Source of the DNA: JAXGMV01 sp040768445
Lineage (GTDB): Bacteria > Chloroflexota > Anaerolineae > Anaerolineales > Anaerolineaceae
Assembly (NCBI GenBank): GCA_040768445.1
Contig: JAXGMV010000001.1
Location: 2,666,001 to 2,730,000 of the forward strand
Direction of reading: 5' to 3'
Length of the DNA: 64,000 nt
This document shows positions 51,216 through 60,020 of this stretch, one piece after another (position 1 is the stretch's first letter; every line of letters begins with the position of its first letter). A program made the position numbers and the translations under genes. The notes under the pieces are model-generated. The model saw nothing but the letters and a program-made list of their open reading frames with translations. It did not search any database and was not told where the DNA came from.

Positions 51216-52643
51216 ATGGTTGCACAAAAAATTACGATCGAACCGGTAACCCGCATCGAAGGTCACGCCAAAGTAACTGTTCATATGAATGAAGATGGCA
51301 CTGTTGAACACGCCTACATGCATGTGAATGAATTCCGTGGTTTTGAAAAATTCTGCGAAGGTCGCATGGTCTTTGAAATGCCCAGCATTACCCCGCGCAT
51401 TTGCGGCATTTGCCCGGTAAGCCATCACCTGGCAGCAGCAAAAGCAGCAGATGTTGTTCTTGGCGCACCGCCTCCACGACCTGCAAGCTTGCTGCGTGAG
51501 CTGATGCACATGGGACAGGTTATTCAAAGCCATGGCATGCATTTCTTTGAACTGGCTGGTCCCGACCTGCTTTTAGGTTTTGATGCTGACCCTGCAATTC
51601 GTAACGTGGTTGGATTAATCCAGGCTGACCCAGGCTTGACGGTTAAAGCTGTCAACCTGCGAAAGTTTGGCCAGGAAATCATCCGTTTGCTCGGCGGAAG
51701 GCGTATTCACCCTAACTTTGCAGTTCCGGGTGGTGTCAACAAAGCCTTACAGCCAGGTGAGCGTGATGAAATTTTGTCAACAATCGATGATCAGATCGCC
51801 ACAATCCAGGCAGGAATCGAGATCTTCAAAGGATGGGCATCAGCCCACCAGGAAGACGTTGACAAATTTGGCGTCTTTCCATCAGGTTATCTCGGGTTAG
51901 TCAAACCGGGAAACACATTGGAATTGTACGACGGTGAAATTCGATTGATAGATTCAGCAGGAAAAGAATTGGAGAAGTTTGATCCTTCCAATTACCTGGA
52001 TTACATTGCTGAACATGTTGAGAACTGGACCTATCTTAAGTTTCCATATTACAAGAAGATGGGTTATCCGGGCGGCGTTTACCGCGTTGGTCCGCTTGGA
52101 CGCTTGAACGCTTCTGACAGGATTGACACACCGCTGGCAAATGAAGAGTTGAAAAAGTTTAAAGCAATGAACAATGGTTTGCCCGTTGAAAATACGCTTC
52201 ATTTCCACTTGGCCAGGCTGATTGAAACACTGCATGCAACAGAAAAAGTGCGCGTTTTGTTAGATGATCCAGATATCATGAGCAACGATATTATGAACAC
52301 ACAGCGCAATCTCACCAGTGAAGGCGTAGGTGTAATTGAAGCACCCCGTGGTACTTTGATTCATCATTACTGGACTGATGGCAATGAGAAACTGGTACGT
52401 GTCAATTTAATTGTTGCAACGGGACACAATAACTGGGCGATGACCAATGCAGTTGATTCTGTCGCAAAGACTTACATCAATCATAACCCTGTAACTGAAG
52501 GTTTGTTGAACAGGGTTGAAGCTGCAATTCGTGCCCACGATCCTTGTCTGTCATGTTCAACACATGCGATTGGCAAGATGCCTTTAATTTTGGACATTGT
52601 TAATGCACAAGGTGAAATTGTTAACACATTCAAAAGAGACTAA
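51216..52643 (+). CDS. hoxH: [NiFe] hydrogenase large subunit (HydL/HoxH type)
   Basis: The catalytic subunit, 475 residues. Ni-Fe ligands: RICGICPVSHH near the N-terminus and DPCLSCSTH at the C-terminus. About 25 residues follow that His, the peptide normally removed by a maturation protease, and a protease gene lies just downstream. Signature regions (VTRIEGHA, GPLGRLNASDRI, GTLIHHYW) match group 3d/bifurcating enzymes. The ATG at 51216 is set by GGAGG at 51203-51207. Confidence 0.95.
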   Translation: MVAQKITIEPVTRIEGHAKVTVHMNEDGTVEHAYMHVNEFRGFEKFCEGRMVFEMPSITPRICGICPVSHHLAAAKAADVVLGAPPPRPASLLRELMHMGQVIQSHGMHFFELAGPDLLLGFDADPAIRNVVGLIQADPGLTVKAVNLRKFGQEIIRLLGGRRIHPNFAVPGGVNKALQPGERDEILSTIDDQIATIQAGIEIFKGWASAHQEDVDKFGVFPSGYLGLVKPGNTLELYDGEIRLIDSAGKELEKFDPSNYLDYIAEHVENWTYLKFPYYKKMGYPGGVYRVGPLGRLNASDRIDTPLANEELKKFKAMNNGLPVENTLHFHLARLIETLHATEKVRVLLDDPDIMSNDIMNTQRNLTSEGVGVIEAPRGTLIHHYWTDGNEKLVRVNLIVATGHNNWAMTNAVDSVAKTYINHNPVTEGLLNRVEAAIRAHDPCLSCSTHAIGKMPLILDIVNAQGEIVNTFKRD

Positions 52644-52666
52644 TCGTTGAATTGATCAGGAAAAAT

Positions 52667-52697
52667 GAGAGTTCTGACGATGACAGTCAGAACTCTC
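52667..52697 (+). terminator. Strong hairpin between hydrogenase large subunit and maturation genes
   Basis: A perfect 12-bp stem (GAGAGTTCTGAC at 52667-52678, GTCAGAACTCTC at 52686-52697) with a 7-nt loop. It is not followed by a U-run (TTCTATCC), so it could be a weak terminator, a processing site or a 3'-end stabiliser reducing maturation gene expression relative to structural genes. Confidence 0.6.
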
Positions 52698-52719
52698 TTC
52701 TATCCAGTTAGGCTTATTT

Positions 52720-53223
52720 ATGAAAGACACTCTAATCATTGGTTATGGAAATATTGATCGTCAGGATGACGGCGTTGCCTGGCACATTCTGGCGGAGATT
52801 GCCAAATTGTATGGGCTGGATGAATTCATCACTGAGAATGAAAGTTTTCGAGAGGAATCCTGGCTGCATCTCATGTTTGAGCTGCAACTGATGCCTGAAA
52901 TGGCTGAGTTGATTGCAAATTATGAGAGAGTCTGCTTTGTAGATGCACACACAGGAAATATTGATGGTGATCTCTCATTTAACCCAATTCAACCAGAGTA
53001 TAAACCTTCTGCGTTTACGCATCACATGAGCCCCGAGACTTGCCTTTCATTGGCATTGACCCTTTATCAACAAGAACCTGAAGCGCGTTTAGCTTCCGTC
53101 AGAGGGTATGAATTTGAATTTGGGGACAGTCTCTCAAGTAAAACTACTGAACTTGCAGGGCTCTGCGTTAAGGAGATTAACGCGTGGTTGATTTCATGTC
53201 ATGATAAACCGACAAACCATTAA
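52720..53223 (+). CDS. hoxW: Hydrogenase maturation protease (HoxW/HyaD family)
   Basis: A 167-residue endopeptidase expected to clip the C-terminal tail of the large subunit after Ni insertion. It has the N-terminal GYGNIDRQDDGVAW, a variant of GxGNxxxxDDG with the metal-binding acidic residue, and the second Asp in CFVDAHTGN. A THHMSPE segment gives the conserved His. It is somewhat longer than E. coli HycI. It lies directly after the large subunit, separated by the hairpin. Confidence 0.88.
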   Translation: MKDTLIIGYGNIDRQDDGVAWHILAEIAKLYGLDEFITENESFREESWLHLMFELQLMPEMAELIANYERVCFVDAHTGNIDGDLSFNPIQPEYKPSAFTHHMSPETCLSLALTLYQQEPEARLASVRGYEFEFGDSLSSKTTELAGLCVKEINAWLISCHDKPTNH

Positions 53224-53371
53224 TGATCAAATATCATGTATCCTCACAACCTGCCGGTAATAGGTTTGTAATGATTGGTGACAATAAGATAAACGCAACG
53301 TGATAGAGAGCACTTATTAGATCACTTTGAACATGGTAAAAATATGACGCGTAACAATTGGAAATTAGAAA

Positions 53372-53845
53372 ATGTCTAATCAATCATTGGAACTCTTGAA
53401 AAATATCCCCTGGTTGTTTGACCTTGACAGGTCACAACTCAATTTGCTGGCGAATATTGCAGATGTGATTACAGTTAATGCCGGGGAAAAGTTGTTCGCA
53501 GAAGGTGATTTATCCAAATATTTTTACATCGTCGTCGAAGGCAAAGTTGATATCAAAATATTTGTCCCGAAACACGACTATCATACGATAGTTGTAGCTG
53601 AACCTTTTGATATGATCGGATGGGCAAGCATGACCTCAGTGGTGAAAATCAATGCTGGCTATGCGGTCGCTTTACAAGCAACCCGGCTAATTTCATTTCA
53701 AGGATCACAGCTAAAGCATTTATGTGATGAAAACCATTCAATTGGCTACACCATCATGCGCAGATTGACAAATGTTGTTGCAAGCAGATTAATTACTACC
53801 AGGCTTCATCTTTTTGAGATGATCCTGAAAAGTGACGTTAAGTGA
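53372..53845 (+). CDS. Cyclic-nucleotide-binding-domain protein without DNA-binding domain
   Basis: 157 residues: one CRP-type beta barrel (residues ~15-120, GEKLFAEGDLSKYFYIVVEGKV and a degenerate phosphate-binding cassette around FDMIGWASMTS) followed by the C helix. It ends there, so there is no helix-turn-helix. It may bind a ligand and act on another protein. The position between protease and hyp genes suggests a link to hydrogenase maturation or control, by inference. Confidence 0.8.
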   Translation: MSNQSLELLKNIPWLFDLDRSQLNLLANIADVITVNAGEKLFAEGDLSKYFYIVVEGKVDIKIFVPKHDYHTIVVAEPFDMIGWASMTSVVKINAGYAVALQATRLISFQGSQLKHLCDENHSIGYTIMRRLTNVVASRLITTRLHLFEMILKSDVK

Positions 53846-53898
53846 TTATTAATTACGGTATATCAGTACTTAGTTTATCTTATTCATCTCTTATAAAG

Positions 53899-53904
53899 TA
53901 TAAT
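53899..53904 (+). promoter_or_regulatory. TATAAT immediately upstream of hypA
   Basis: A perfect -10 hexamer whose expected start point (about 53911) coincides with the hypA ATG at 53912. The -35 (near 53875) is poor. If used, hypA would have no leader, which fits the absence of a ribosome site. Confidence 0.4.
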
Positions 53905-53911
53905 TTTTATT

Positions 53912-54277
53912 ATGCATGAACTGGCAGTAACCGAAAATATTCTGAGCATCGTAACGCGGCATGCAGAGGATTCGAAAGCCTCTAAAGTTACTGATATCCA
54001 TCTTGTAATTGGACAATTATCGAGTATCGTGGATGATTCTGTGCAATTCTACTGGGATATCATTGCCGAAGATACTATCTGTAAAAAAGCACAACTTCAT
54101 TTCTCACGCATTCCTGCAAGATTTCACTGCTTAGATTGTGACCATGAATATGAAATTCCACAATCATTAACGCCCTGTATAAAGTGCGGCAGCATGAATG
54201 TTGAATTACTGACAGGTGAGGAATTTTATGTCGAAAGTATTGAAATTGAAAAACAATTAGAGGAACAAACATCGTGA
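53912..54277 (+). CDS. hypA: Hydrogenase nickel-insertion protein HypA
   Basis: Delivers nickel to the large subunit together with HypB. The 121 residues have the MHELAVTENI N-terminus (His2 and the adjacent Glu bind nickel) and the zinc site CLDC...CIKC. It overlaps hypB by 4 nt. Confidence 0.95.
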   Translation: MHELAVTENILSIVTRHAEDSKASKVTDIHLVIGQLSSIVDDSVQFYWDIIAEDTICKKAQLHFSRIPARFHCLDCDHEYEIPQSLTPCIKCGSMNVELLTGEEFYVESIEIEKQLEEQTS

Positions 54278-54948
54278 CAAAAGAAAAAGTAGCTGTTGTA
54301 GAAAAAATTATGGGTGCCAACGACAAAATGGCAATGCTCAATCGTGAAAGACTGGATGAAAAAAATATATTCGCCATTAACATAATGGCATCACCCGGAG
54401 CCGGTAAGACTTCAATCATCCTTGAAACAATAAAAAGGCTAACTCCTGAATTTGTAACTGGGGTCATTGAAGGTGACACGGCGCCTGTGACAATTGATGC
54501 AGATAAGATTTCTGCTATTGGTAGTCCCGCAGTGCAAATTAATACCGGTGGTGAGTGTCATCTCGACGCACTTTCCATCAGCAATGCCCTTGATCAGCTC
54601 CCCCTTGATGAGATCGACTTCTTAATTGTGGAAAATGTCGGCAACCTGATCTGCCCTGCAGGTTTCAAACTTGGCACGCACGCCAACGTGGTGATAGCCA
54701 GTGTCCCTGAAGGAGATGACAAACCCTACAAGTACCCGAACATTTATCGTGGGCTTGACGCGCTGATTATTAACAAGATTGACCTGCTCCCTTACATAAC
54801 GTATGACCTGCAGTATTTTCAAGATGGCGTAAACATCTTAAACAAGAATTTGTCTACATTCATCATGTCAGCCACAAGAGGTGATGGGTTTGAAGAGTGG
54901 ATTTCCTGGATATCAAGCCAGATTCGCGAGAAACAAACAGCTGGTTAA
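54274..54948 (+). CDS. hypB: Hydrogenase nickel-incorporation GTPase HypB
   Basis: A GTPase driving nickel delivery. The 224 residues have P-loop ASPGAGKTS, the GDTAPVTIDA switch region, NVGNLICPAGF and the guanine-specific NKIDLL. There is no His-rich nickel-storage N-terminus and no N-terminal CxxC. GTG start overlapping hypA. The stop overlaps the hypF start (TAATG). Confidence 0.95.
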   Translation: MTKEKVAVVEKIMGANDKMAMLNRERLDEKNIFAINIMASPGAGKTSIILETIKRLTPEFVTGVIEGDTAPVTIDADKISAIGSPAVQINTGGECHLDALSISNALDQLPLDEIDFLIVENVGNLICPAGFKLGTHANVVIASVPEGDDKPYKYPNIYRGLDALIINKIDLLPYITYDLQYFQDGVNILNKNLSTFIMSATRGDGFEEWISWISSQIREKQTAG

Positions 54949-57236
54949 TGGCTTCAAGCAACTACCTTATTAATATCACAGGCATTGTCCAGGGTGTTGG
55001 GTTCCGACCATTCATCTATAAACTGGCATCAAGTGCCCATTTAACCGGCTGGGTGCGCAATACCTCGCATGGTGTGGATATTGAACTGAATAGCAACAGG
55101 CAGATTGTTGATGATTTTATCAACCAAATCAATGCAAACCTTCCACCGCTAGCACGCATCGACGCCATCTCAGTTAAAGAGATTCTGGAAACCAAATATG
55201 ACGATTTCCAGATCATCATGAGCGAACCGCAGCCTGGTGAATTTCTTCCTGTGTCACCTGATGTAAAAATCTGTCCAGACTGCACATCTGAGCTGCGTAA
55301 TCCAGCTGATCGCCGTTATCGCTACCCATTCATCAATTGCACAAATTGCGGACCGCGTTTTTCAATAATCAAAGATATTCCCTATGATCGTCCAAAAACA
55401 ACCATGGCATCTTTTAATCTCTGCCCTGATTGTTTGCACGAATATGAGAATCCTCTTGACCGTAGATTTCATGCACAACCTGTTGCTTGCCCTGAGTGTG
55501 GACCAGAAATCTGGTTGGAAGAAAATGGCCTAATCAAGGCAAAAAAAGAAGATGCCCTACAACAAGCCCGGCAGATGCTCAGAAGTGGGAAAATACTGGC
55601 AATAAAGGGACTTGGCGGCTATCATCTGGCCTGTGATGCACTCAACCATAATGCGGTTAAGCTGTTGAGAGAGCGAAAAAAACGTTCAGATAAACCCTTT
55701 GCGTTAATGGCTTTCAGCATTCAGCAAGTGAAAATGTACTGCCATGTTTCTGAGGTTGAGGAGCAACTTCTCACCAGCTATCAAAGTCCCATTGTTTTAA
55801 TGGATGTCCTGAGAGGCAAAATTAATACACAACATCTTGCACCGGGACAGAACCGGCTTGGTATTATGCTGGCTTACACCCCTCTACACTTATTATTAAC
55901 CGAACCAGGAGATGGTTTTCCGGACTTGCTGGTGATGACAAGCGGCAACATCAGTGATGAACCAATTGCCTACCAGGATGACGATGCACACAACAGGCTT
56001 TCTCCCCTGGCTGATGCCTTTCTTTTGCATAACCGCCCGATACACATTCGAGTTGACGATTCCGTTATGAGGGTAGAAAGGGATCGGCAGTATTCTTTGC
56101 GGCGGGCAAGGGGTTATGCGCCAGATCCCATACTGCTCCAGCGTGAGATGCCTAACATCCTGGCTTGCGGCGCAGAATTAAAAAACACCTTTTGCCTGAC
56201 CAACAAAAATTATGCCTTTATCAGCCATCATATTGGTGACCTTGAAAATCTCGAAACTCTGAATTCATTTGAAACCGGTATCTCCCATTATCAAAACCTG
56301 TTCAGGGTAAATCCCGAATTACTGGTGCACGACCTGCATCCCGACTATTTGTCGACGCAGTATGCCTACAGGCGTGCTACAGAGACAAATATTCCCCTGA
56401 TAGGCGTGCAGCATCATCATGCGCATCTGGCTGCCTGCCTGGCAGACAACCAGTACTTTAAAGATGAACCTGTAATTGGTTTATGCCTGGATGGTACTGG
56501 CTATGGTGAAGATGGAGCAATCTGGGGAGGAGAAATATTACTGGGGGGATACCAGCATTATGAAAGGAAATTTCACTTGCAGTACATGCCGCTGCCTGGA
56601 GGAGAAGCAAGTATTCGCAAACCAGCCAGGCTGGCGTTGGCTTACCTTCATACATTAGGAATCGAATGGCCACCATACCTGCCATCTCTCAAGGCTGTAT
56701 CGGAAGAAGAAATTGCAGTGCTGAAGTCTCAAATTGAACACAAATTCAATACACCTCAAACTTCCAGTATGGGCAGGCTATTTGATGCAGTATCTGCCTT
56801 GATCGGTGTCCGGCAGGTAATCAATTATGAGGGTCAGGCGGCAATCGAGTTAGAAAGCTGCCTTGACCCAGCTGTAACTGGCGTTTATGAGTACAACGTA
56901 ACAGATGGTATGATTATGCTCGTTGATGTATTCCAGCAAATCCTGGAAGACATGAAACAAAACTGCAAAATATCTCAAATTGCAGCAAAATTTCACAATA
57001 CGATTGCCGCAATGATGCTGGATGTAAGCCTCAGACTAAAAAATGAAACGCATATTGGCACAATTGCACTATCTGGTGGTGTCTGGCAAAACCACACTTT
57101 ATTAAACAAAACCAGGGTCTTGCTTGATAAAAACAATTTTCGAATTCTTGTCCATGAGCGTGTACCCACGAATGACGGTGGAATCTCACTTGGACAGGCA
57201 GTTATTGGTGCAGCAAAGTTTAGATTGGAGAGTTAA
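54948..57236 (+). CDS. hypF: Carbamoyltransferase HypF
   Basis: Makes the thiocarbamate on HypE that becomes the CN ligand of the active-site iron. The 762 residues have an acylphosphatase domain (ITGIVQGVGFRPF), two zinc fingers (CPDC/CTNC and CPDC/CPEC), a YrdC-like domain (KRSDKPFALM, TSGNISDEP) and a Kae1-like carbamoyltransferase domain (GVQHHHAHLAACL, LDGTGYG, SGGVWQN). The start at 54948 (MASSNYLINI) overlaps the hypB stop; an in-frame codon at 54897 lies inside hypB and is not needed. Confidence 0.96.
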   Translation: MASSNYLINITGIVQGVGFRPFIYKLASSAHLTGWVRNTSHGVDIELNSNRQIVDDFINQINANLPPLARIDAISVKEILETKYDDFQIIMSEPQPGEFLPVSPDVKICPDCTSELRNPADRRYRYPFINCTNCGPRFSIIKDIPYDRPKTTMASFNLCPDCLHEYENPLDRRFHAQPVACPECGPEIWLEENGLIKAKKEDALQQARQMLRSGKILAIKGLGGYHLACDALNHNAVKLLRERKKRSDKPFALMAFSIQQVKMYCHVSEVEEQLLTSYQSPIVLMDVLRGKINTQHLAPGQNRLGIMLAYTPLHLLLTEPGDGFPDLLVMTSGNISDEPIAYQDDDAHNRLSPLADAFLLHNRPIHIRVDDSVMRVERDRQYSLRRARGYAPDPILLQREMPNILACGAELKNTFCLTNKNYAFISHHIGDLENLETLNSFETGISHYQNLFRVNPELLVHDLHPDYLSTQYAYRRATETNIPLIGVQHHHAHLAACLADNQYFKDEPVIGLCLDGTGYGEDGAIWGGEILLGGYQHYERKFHLQYMPLPGGEASIRKPARLALAYLHTLGIEWPPYLPSLKAVSEEEIAVLKSQIEHKFNTPQTSSMGRLFDAVSALIGVRQVINYEGQAAIELESCLDPAVTGVYEYNVTDGMIMLVDVFQQILEDMKQNCKISQIAAKFHNTIAAMMLDVSLRLKNETHIGTIALSGGVWQNHTLLNKTRVLLDKNNFRILVHERVPTNDGGISLGQAVIGAAKFRLES

Positions 57237-57241
57237 AGATT

Positions 57242-57490
57242 ATGTGTCTTGGTATTCCGGGAAAGATTATTGAAATATATACAAAAGATGAACTTTTAAT
57301 GTCAAAAGTGGACTTTGGAGAAGTATTTACTGAAGTTTGTCTTGAGGCAGCACCTGAAGCAAAAATCGGTGATTATGTCATTGTCCATGCTGGTTTTGCA
57401 TTGAACATTTTATCTGAAGAAGAAGCACAGGAAACAATTTCACTCCTGAATGAAATTGCAGAAGTTAATAATGCTGATATAGAAAATTGA
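57242..57490 (+). CDS. hypC: Hydrogenase assembly chaperone HypC
   Basis: 82 residues, starting MCLGIPGKI with the essential Cys2 that shuttles the Fe(CN)2CO unit from HypD to the large subunit. An OB-like small barrel follows. It lies 5 nt after hypF and 12 nt before hypD. Confidence 0.95.
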   Translation: MCLGIPGKIIEIYTKDELLMSKVDFGEVFTEVCLEAAPEAKIGDYVIVHAGFALNILSEEEAQETISLLNEIAEVNNADIEN

Positions 57491-57502
57491 TGAAGAGTAA
57501 AA

Positions 57503-58606
57503 ATGGTTAGCAGTGTATCAAGCGAACAGTTCAGAAATAGCAAACTGGTAAGAGGTCTGATCAGTTATCTTCAAAAAATTACGAAGAATAATTGGGTGAT
57601 CATGGAAATATGTGGTGGACAGACCCACGCCATCATGCAGCATGGGATCGACCAACTTCTGCCGGATAAAATCGAACTTGTGCATGGCCCTGGCTGCCCG
57701 GTGTGCGTTACCTCACTGGAATTAATCGATAAAGCAATTGCGATCGCCTCACAAAGCAATGTTATTTTCACCTCTTATGGAGACATGCTGAGGGTGCCAG
57801 GCTCTGGTACTGACCTTTTTTCTGTCCGGGCTTCAGGCGGAAGCGTGAGAACAGTTTATTCACCGCTTGATGCAGTAAAAATTGCACGGGAGAATCCAGA
57901 TAAAGAGGTAGTATTTTTTGCCATTGGCTTTGAAACAACCGCCCCGGCGAATGCTATGAGTGTCATCCAGGCAAGTAAATTGAACCTGAAAAACTACTCC
58001 ATCTTAACCTCTCAGGTACGCGTACCGCCTGCCATGCATGCCATTTTAGGCTCGCCAAACAATCGGGTTCAGGGCTTTCTGGCTGCCGGCCATGTCTGTG
58101 CTGTGATGGGCTACTGGGAGTATCACCCAATTGCGGAAAAATATCGTGTACCAATTGTTGTAACAGGTTTTGAACCAGTTGATATTTTACAGGGTATAAC
58201 AAAGACTATCGAACAACTGGAAAGTGGCTCATATAAAGTAGAAAATGCCTATTCAAGGATTGTCACTGAGTCGGGAAATGCGTCTGCTATGCGCATTATC
58301 GACGAAGTCTATCAGCCATGTGATCGTCAATGGCGCGGGATAGGCAGCATCCCCGACAGCGGCTACTGCCTGCGCGAGGCTTACTCAGACTATGACGCAG
58401 AGAATAAATTTAACGTAGAGAATATTCAAACGAAAGAGTCTGATATATGTATCTCTGGTTTAATTTTGCAGGGGTTGAAAAAGCCGCCGGAATGCCCTGC
58501 TTTTGGTAAAGAATGCACGCCCCTCAACCCACTAGGTGCGACCATGGTGTCATCAGAGGGTGCTTGTGCTGCTTACTACAGATATTCTCGGATTAATACA
58601 AAATAA
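57503..58606 (+). CDS. hypD: Hydrogenase formation protein HypD
   Basis: Assembles Fe(CN)2CO with HypC. The 367 residues contain MEICGGQTHAI, HGPGCPVCVTS, FAIGFETTAPANAM and GHVCAVMG. The C-terminal [4Fe-4S] ligands are CPAFGKEC and GACAAYY. Its stop overlaps the hypE ATG (TAATG). Confidence 0.96.
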   Translation: MVSSVSSEQFRNSKLVRGLISYLQKITKNNWVIMEICGGQTHAIMQHGIDQLLPDKIELVHGPGCPVCVTSLELIDKAIAIASQSNVIFTSYGDMLRVPGSGTDLFSVRASGGSVRTVYSPLDAVKIARENPDKEVVFFAIGFETTAPANAMSVIQASKLNLKNYSILTSQVRVPPAMHAILGSPNNRVQGFLAAGHVCAVMGYWEYHPIAEKYRVPIVVTGFEPVDILQGITKTIEQLESGSYKVENAYSRIVTESGNASAMRIIDEVYQPCDRQWRGIGSIPDSGYCLREAYSDYDAENKFNVENIQTKESDICISGLILQGLKKPPECPAFGKECTPLNPLGATMVSSEGACAAYYRYSRINTK

Positions 58607-59694
58607 TGGGCGATAACATGCACTCTCAAAATAACAAGCCAACCTTTGAAGGACCCGTCTGCCCGGTACCATTGAAACATTCTGACCGGATTTTTATGGG
58701 ACATGGCAGCGGTGGACGTATGACTCAGGAATTGATCAGGGATGTCTTTAGCCCTGCATTTTCCAATGCCATCCTGGACAAGGGGAACGACTTTGCTGGC
58801 GTGCCTTTACCTCATAGCAGTATTGGAAAATTGGTTGTTTCTACTGATTCCCATATTGTTAAACCGATAATTTTCCCCGGTGGAGATATTGGCAGTCTTG
58901 CTGTATGCGGCACTGTCAATGATGTAAGCATGTCAGGTGCGATTCCACTCTACCTGACAGCTGGTTTTATCCTTGAAGAAGGACTCTCAGTAGATACTCT
59001 GAAGTCAATTCTTAATTCAATGAAAATTTCTATGGAAGAAGCCGGGGTTAAGGTCATTGCCGGAGACACAAAAGTTGTTGAAAAAGGCAGTGGTGACGGC
59101 ATTTTCATCACAACTGCTGGCGTTGGCTGGTTGCCTGATGGGATTGATATACACGGTGCAAACGCGAAACCTGGTGACTCAATTATCATCTCAGGAACAC
59201 TTGGCGACCACGGAATTGCAGTACTTGCCGCTCGCGGTGAGTTAGGTTTTCAAACCGCCATCCAATCCGACATGGCACCATTAAACCACCTCATTCAGAC
59301 GACCTTGCAGGCTGCCCCACACACGCATGTCTTGCGGGATCCCACCCGGGGTGGATTGGCGACAACGCTCAACGAAATTGCCTGCCAGAGCCAGGTCGGT
59401 ATGCTCCTTGAGGAGGATCAACTTCCCATCAAAAACAGCGTCAGATCAGCCTGTGAAATGCTCGGATTTGATCCCCTCTATGTAGCAAATGAAGGAAAAG
59501 TGATCGTTATTGTTCCAGAAAACGAGACACAGGCAGCACTGGCAGCCCTACGGACCCACCCTTATGGAGTAGATGCGCAGGTAATTGGCAAAGTGCTGCC
59601 TGATAATCCAGGCAGGGTTATGTTAAAAACAGCAATTGGCGGCACGCGTTTGCTGGACATGCTTTCAGGAGAAATGCTGCCACGAATTTGCTGA
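58606..59694 (+). CDS. hypE: Carbamoyl dehydratase HypE
   Basis: Dehydrates the carbamoyl group to cyanide on its C-terminal Cys; the protein ends PRIC, as required. The 362 residues have the AIR-synthase-like fold with MGHGSGGRMTQELI, STDSHIVKPIIFPGGDIG and DPTRGGLATTLNE. It is the last gene of the hyp set. A second Met five codons in is an alternative start. Confidence 0.96.
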   Translation: MGDNMHSQNNKPTFEGPVCPVPLKHSDRIFMGHGSGGRMTQELIRDVFSPAFSNAILDKGNDFAGVPLPHSSIGKLVVSTDSHIVKPIIFPGGDIGSLAVCGTVNDVSMSGAIPLYLTAGFILEEGLSVDTLKSILNSMKISMEEAGVKVIAGDTKVVEKGSGDGIFITTAGVGWLPDGIDIHGANAKPGDSIIISGTLGDHGIAVLAARGELGFQTAIQSDMAPLNHLIQTTLQAAPHTHVLRDPTRGGLATTLNEIACQSQVGMLLEEDQLPIKNSVRSACEMLGFDPLYVANEGKVIVIVPENETQAALAALRTHPYGVDAQVIGKVLPDNPGRVMLKTAIGGTRLLDMLSGEMLPRIC

Positions 59695-59720
59695 ACATCA
59701 ACATCAATTTGTTGATTTCC

Positions 59721-59749
59721 TTGACGCAGTTTTTAACTCATGATAAACT
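59721..59749 (+). promoter_or_regulatory. Promoter of tRNA-Asp
   Basis: TTGACG (59721-59726), a 17-nt spacer and TAAACT (59744-59749), placing the transcription start a few nt before the tRNA. Confidence 0.65.
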
Positions 59750-59760
59750 ATTGTTCGCTC

Positions 59761-59836
59761 GGGGGCGTGGTGTAGTGGTTAACATGCGGCCCTGTCAAGG
59801 CCGAGACCGCGGGTTCGAATCCCGTCGCTCCCGCCA
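59761..59836 (+). tRNA. tRNA-Asp (anticodon GTC)
   Basis: Acceptor GGGGGCG pairs with CGCTCCC (one G-U). The D arm is TGGTGTAGTGGTTAACAT-like, and the anticodon stem CGGCC/GGCCG has loop CTGTCAA (anticodon GTC). The T arm is GCGGG/CCCGT-type with loop TTCGAAT. G73 discriminator as expected for Asp, and CCA is encoded. The gene is followed by a tandem array of its own 3' end. Confidence 0.96.
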
Positions 59837-59929
59837 CTGCAAAGAGACTGGTTATGCCAGTCTTTTTTGTTGTCCGAGATCGGTGTCCCATCGAGGGATG
59901 ATATTCCCTGGACTGTCCGTCCAGGACAG
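59816..59929 (+). repeat. tRNA-Asp tail repeat, unit A (includes real tRNA 3' end)
   Basis: 114 bp, identical to unit C at 60021-60134. It runs from the T-loop (CGAATCCC) through the tRNA 3' end, a terminator hairpin (AGACTGG...CCAGTCTTTTTT), the ATCGAGGGATGATAT core and a 19-nt hairpin (CCTGGAC/GTCCAGG). Confidence 0.92.
59845..59868 (+). terminator. Terminator of tRNA-Asp
   Basis: Stem AGACTGG/CCAGTCT closed by a TTAT-type loop and followed by a T-run, 8 nt after the CCA. It recurs at 59959-59983 and 60050-60073 in the copied units. Confidence 0.85.
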
Positions 59930-60020
59930 CAACATCCCGTCGCTCCCGCCAATACAAAGAGACTGGTTTTGCCAGTCTTTTTTGTTGTCTGAGACCGGCG
60001 CCCCATCGAGGGATGATATT
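59930..60020 (+). repeat. tRNA-Asp tail repeat, unit B (90-bp period)
   Basis: A diverged unit beginning at ATCCCGTCGCTCCCGCCA, with its own terminator (loop TTTT) and core GCCCCATCGAGG-GA-TGATAT. It lacks the CCTGGAC hairpin. The distance from CCCGTCGCTCC in B (59936) to the same point in C (60026) is 90 bp. Confidence 0.9.

Noticed and set aside
52540..52570. Possible selenocysteine in the hydrogenase large subunit
   Set aside because: The C-terminal motif reads DPCLSCSTH with ordinary Cys codons and no in-frame TGA.
54897..54947. HypF start inside hypB
   Set aside because: TAATG coupling at 54946-54950 gives the standard acylphosphatase N-terminus.
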